Source: Lachnospiraceae bacterium UBA3762 (GTDB taxonomy: Bacteria; Bacillota; Clostridia; Lachnospirales; Lachnospiraceae). From it: 64,000 bases of DNA. Both the position numbers and the translations under genes were made by a program. The stretch spans positions 162,030 through 226,029 of the forward strand of contig DFGA01000017.1 of assembly GCA_002371615.1 (NCBI GenBank). The letters run 5' to 3'. Each line of letters opens with the position of its first letter. The first letter of the stretch is position 1. The notes beneath the pieces were generated by a model. It was not told where the DNA came from, did not search any database, and saw only the letters and a program-made list of their open reading frames with translations. Positions 61,581 to 64,000 of the stretch are shown piece by piece.

Positions 61581-61587
61581 CTATAAT
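61579..61587 (+). promoter_or_regulatory. Extended -10 promoter of the glycosyltransferase gene
   Basis: TGCTATAAT is a perfect -10 box with the TGn extension. No good -35 box is visible because the terminator stem occupies that position. Confidence 0.5.
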
Positions 61588-61627
61588 ATTTAATTACGTG
61601 TTAAACAGAACCCGGGAGTGTTTGAGG

Positions 61628-62656
61628 ATGGAAAAAGTATTTAGCATTATTATTCCCTGCTATAATGCAGCGGATTTTATTGACAGAGCGATGATATCGG
61701 CTATTGGACAGACTGTTGACCATTCATTGTATGAGATCATAGTTGTAGATGACGCCTCAACGGATGACACGCTTAGCTGTTTGAACAACTGGGAAAAGAA
61801 ATATCCGGAAACTGTAAAAGTGATTACAAACAGCACCAATCTCAGGCAAGGCGGTGCCAGAAATAAAGCTATCCGGCAGGCATCCGGACAATATATATGC
61901 TTTCTTGATGCTGATGATTGGATGGAGACGGATGCATTGGATACATTTATGAATGGAATAAAAGAGGATATGGACATAGTTACTGCAAAATATGAGGAGA
62001 ACTATGATTATCCGGATAGTCTCCATGTAACCAAGCACAGCAAAACGTCAGAAGCGTGTATTGAAATGGAATTTGCTGATAGCGACTTGGTTCAATATAT
62101 TGGAACTAATCTTGGTTATGTTTGGTCATCAGTTTACAAGCGAAGAATAATAGTTGAAAATAACGTATGGTTTCCCGAACATCTTGCTTATGAGGATATT
62201 TACTGGCAGAGATTAATCAAATTCTATGTACAGAATGCATGTATAGTTAACAGGGTAACTCATCATCACTACAATCATCAAGGTTCAACAATGAATACCA
62301 GAAATGCTTCCCATCATTTGGATAGACTTACCTGCTATGAGATGTTTTTGGATGAATGTTCTAAACGTGATCTGTTGGAGAACTATTATGGACAGATCAT
62401 GAATGATACAATGGAAACTTACGTCTATAACAGTTTCTATATGTTCTTTATGAATATGGATGATATACCGGATGTATATGGAAGAGTCAGAGAAACGCTA
62501 TACAGATATTTTCCGGATTGGGAAAGTATATATGATGACAGCGAAATACCTATGGTATTCCAGTACCTCTTAAAATTTATTAAAAAAGCAAATTCTGCAA
62601 GACCGGATGAATTACAGCCTTTTAAAGATGCCATATTAGAACTGGTGAAAGAATAG
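61628..62656 (+). CDS. Family 2 glycosyltransferase next to flagellin genes
   Basis: The 342-residue protein has the GT-A signatures FSIIIPCYNAADFIDRA, VVDDASTDDT near 40, GGARNKAIRQASG and FLDADDW near 95, placing it among family 2 transferases. The rest is a helical C-terminal part with no membrane helix. It sits between the flagellar chaperone and fliB-fliC, so flagellin glycosylation is a natural suggestion, but it has its own promoter and the acceptor is unknown. The ATG at 61628 follows GAGG; the longer frame to 61598 lacks support. Confidence 0.82.
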   Translation: MEKVFSIIIPCYNAADFIDRAMISAIGQTVDHSLYEIIVVDDASTDDTLSCLNNWEKKYPETVKVITNSTNLRQGGARNKAIRQASGQYICFLDADDWMETDALDTFMNGIKEDMDIVTAKYEENYDYPDSLHVTKHSKTSEACIEMEFADSDLVQYIGTNLGYVWSSVYKRRIIVENNVWFPEHLAYEDIYWQRLIKFYVQNACIVNRVTHHHYNHQGSTMNTRNASHHLDRLTCYEMFLDECSKRDLLENYYGQIMNDTMETYVYNSFYMFFMNMDDIPDVYGRVRETLYRYFPDWESIYDDSEIPMVFQYLLKFIKKANSARPDELQPFKDAILELVKE

Positions 62657-62665
62657 GGATAAAGA

Positions 62666-63607
62666 ATGTTTAAACTTATTAAAATTGACTTTTATGATGA
62701 ATTCAGCTGCCTGATGGGTAACTGCCCGGACAACTGCTGTGACGAAGACTGGGACATATATATAGATGAAGAGACAATTGATAAATATAAAGAGATGGGA
62801 ATACAGGATCTTGATTCTAAGATAACATCGTCAGAACCTCATGTGATCATCAAGAAAAACCATAAATGTCCGTTTATCACACCGGAAGGATTATGTACTT
62901 TTCACAGAGATTACGGTGAGGAATATCTGTCCAATACATGCAGATCTTATCCAAGATTTGCCAGTACCTATGGAGACGTTTATTTAGAAACGTTGGGGAT
63001 GTCTTGTCCGGCAACAGTAAGGTGTATATTAGGATGGAATTATCCTATGGTTTTCCCGGAAAGAATGTACTACGAGAATGAGAATGAAAAGGGGCGGTTT
63101 ATAGGACGATCAAAAGCCGAAGAAATGTCAAGACAACTGATATCAAGATTTGAACCGGGACAAAGAGCAAGGGAGATCTACCAGACTCTGATTGGTGATA
63201 TGGCAGAAACGGAAAAATTGATAGATTTGCTGAAAGAGAATACAAGCAATACGCCTTCAGAGACTTATGTAAATAAACTGTTCAATGATGGCTTGAAAAT
63301 AAATGAAGAAGAATTAACCGATACAGAATATCGAATAGATGAATGTAATAAACTGTTTGCATGTAATGTTAACAGAGCATGGCTGTTTGAGCATGTTATG
63401 CTGGACAGTAAGAGTGAGGACCCTAATGTCAACAGCATTATTGTACGAGGATCAATAATGTGGACACTGATGGTGCTGTCGGTTAGTCTAAGTTTCAGGA
63501 AAAACGGTAAGATCGATGAGGATACATTAACAAACTGCTGCTATATGATTATGAGAATATGCGATCATGGAGACAGCCTGCTGGCAAGATTATCGAAAGG
63601 ATTGTAA
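62666..63607 (+). CDS. fliB: FliB-type flagellin lysine N-methylase
   Basis: FliB methylates lysines of flagellin. The 313-residue protein has the cysteine-rich family core: DFYDEFSCLMGNCPDNCCDE near the start (Cys15, Cys20, Cys24, Cys25), then KCPFITPEGLCTFHRDYGEE and SNTCRSYPRF. These probably hold an iron-sulfur or other metal centre. It is shorter than the 400-residue enterobacterial protein at the C-terminus. It follows the glycosyltransferase by nine bases and precedes fliC, as fliB genes usually do. Confidence 0.85.
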   Translation: MFKLIKIDFYDEFSCLMGNCPDNCCDEDWDIYIDEETIDKYKEMGIQDLDSKITSSEPHVIIKKNHKCPFITPEGLCTFHRDYGEEYLSNTCRSYPRFASTYGDVYLETLGMSCPATVRCILGWNYPMVFPERMYYENENEKGRFIGRSKAEEMSRQLISRFEPGQRAREIYQTLIGDMAETEKLIDLLKENTSNTPSETYVNKLFNDGLKINEEELTDTEYRIDECNKLFACNVNRAWLFEHVMLDSKSEDPNVNSIIVRGSIMWTLMVLSVSLSFRKNGKIDEDTLTNCCYMIMRICDHGDSLLARLSKGL

Positions 63608-63634
63608 TTTGAATAAATTATTTAAAAAAAAGGG

Positions 63635-63661
63635 TTAAGTTTATAAAAGAACAACCGATAT
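63635..63661 (+). promoter_or_regulatory. Sigma-28-type promoter of flagellin
   Basis: TTAAGTTT (63635-63642), an 11-base spacer and ACCGATAT (63654-63661) match the flagellar sigma consensus. The leader holds a GGTGA/TCACC hairpin and a strong AAGGAGG site. Confidence 0.8.
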
Positions 63662-63722
63662 ATAGTACAGGTAAAGGAAAACACCGGTGAATTAATCACC
63701 GATATTCAAGGAGGAAAAAGCT

Positions 63723-64000
63723 ATGGTAGTACAACACAATATGCAGGCGATGAACGCCAACAGACAGTTAGGAGTAACGACAGATTCTCAGAAGAAGGTT
63801 ACAGAGAAGTTATCAAGCGGTTACAAAGTAAACCGTGCAGCAGATGACGCAGCAGGCCTTACAATCAGTGAGAAGATGAGAAGCCAGATCCGTGGACTTA
63901 CACAGGCTTCTTCAAATGCTCAGGATGGTATATCTGTAGTACAGACAGCAGAAGGTGCTCTTACAGAAGTTCACTCAATGCTTCAGAGAATGAACGAGCT
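63723..64000 (+). CDS. fliC: Flagellin, N-terminal part (runs off the window)
   Basis: The frame from the ATG at 63723 is open to the end of the window, giving the first 92 residues of flagellin, the filament subunit. MVVQHNMQAMNANRQLG, KLSSGYKVNRAADDAAGLTI and SEKMRSQIRGL are diagnostic of the N-terminal D0/D1 region. A CAAGGAGGAAA site precedes the ATG. Codon use is that of a highly expressed gene. It is not directly next to flaG/fliD; the glycosyltransferase and fliB genes separate it from them. Confidence 0.97.
   Translation, partial: MVVQHNMQAMNANRQLGVTTDSQKKVTEKLSSGYKVNRAADDAAGLTISEKMRSQIRGLTQASSNAQDGISVVQTAEGALTEVHSMLQRMNE

Overview
The window looks like the chromosome of a motile, anaerobic member of the Clostridia, most likely a Lachnospiraceae species of the Butyrivibrio/Roseburia type. 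The evidence is moderate GC content, strong AGGAGG ribosome sites, a pyruvate formate-lyase fermentation locus, an oxygen-scavenging rubredoxin/flavodiiron operon, a MecA adaptor and a Firmicutes-type flagellar late cluster (flgM-flgN-flgK-flgL-fliW-csrA-flaG-fliD-fliS, then fliB and fliC). No phage, transposase, CRISPR array, rRNA or tRNA was seen.

Layout. 1-276 is the end of a sugar isomerase. 504-6068 holds plsY, a membrane FKBP-type foldase, an unusual acyl-modification module (AAC(3)-like/aminopeptidase fusion, acyl carrier protein, MaoC hydratase) and a sirtuin. 6189-7242 is the rpsF-ssb-rpsR operon. 7543-12321 has an acyl-CoA ligase, a membrane GH18 protein, a 590-base gene-free region and mecA. 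12378-18351 is the fermentation and oxygen-defence region: the rubredoxin, flavodiiron and DUF1858 genes run leftward, and a pyruvate formate-lyase split into separate genes runs rightward with its activase and a Maf protein. 18430-28743 carries a chemoreceptor, a ferredoxin, the c-di-AMP phosphodiesterase gdpP with rplI and dnaB, then DUF402, tsaC, rpiB, upp, a dCMP deaminase and a SleB-like hydrolase. 28832-36345 is a complete F-type ATP synthase operon whose c subunit carries the sodium-site residues. 36342-50452 contains a large membrane protein, a secreted metalloprotease, an M29 aminopeptidase, a glycosyltransferase, VanW and QueT family proteins, ileS and glgP. 50456-64000 is an orphan cysteine-peptidase-like gene followed by the flagellar cluster, running off the end inside flagellin.

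Working together. The flagellar genes form a late regulon: sigma-28-like promoters precede flgM, flgL, flaG and fliC. FliW and CsrA, which regulate flagellin translation in Firmicutes, are encoded in the middle, and GGA-type CsrA motifs sit in several leaders. FliB and perhaps a glycosyltransferase would modify flagellin. The oxygen-reducing operon lies back to back with the oxygen-sensitive PFL, whose glycyl-radical domain is a replaceable separate 80-residue subunit.

Two things stand out as possibly undescribed. The first is the three-gene PFL, with a second small gene that mimics the start of the glycyl-radical domain but ends in a cysteine-containing tail. The second is a family of about 100-base two-hairpin elements with invariant GAA loops and covarying stems. 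Six copies occur here, and five of them begin within three bases of a stop codon or overlap one.
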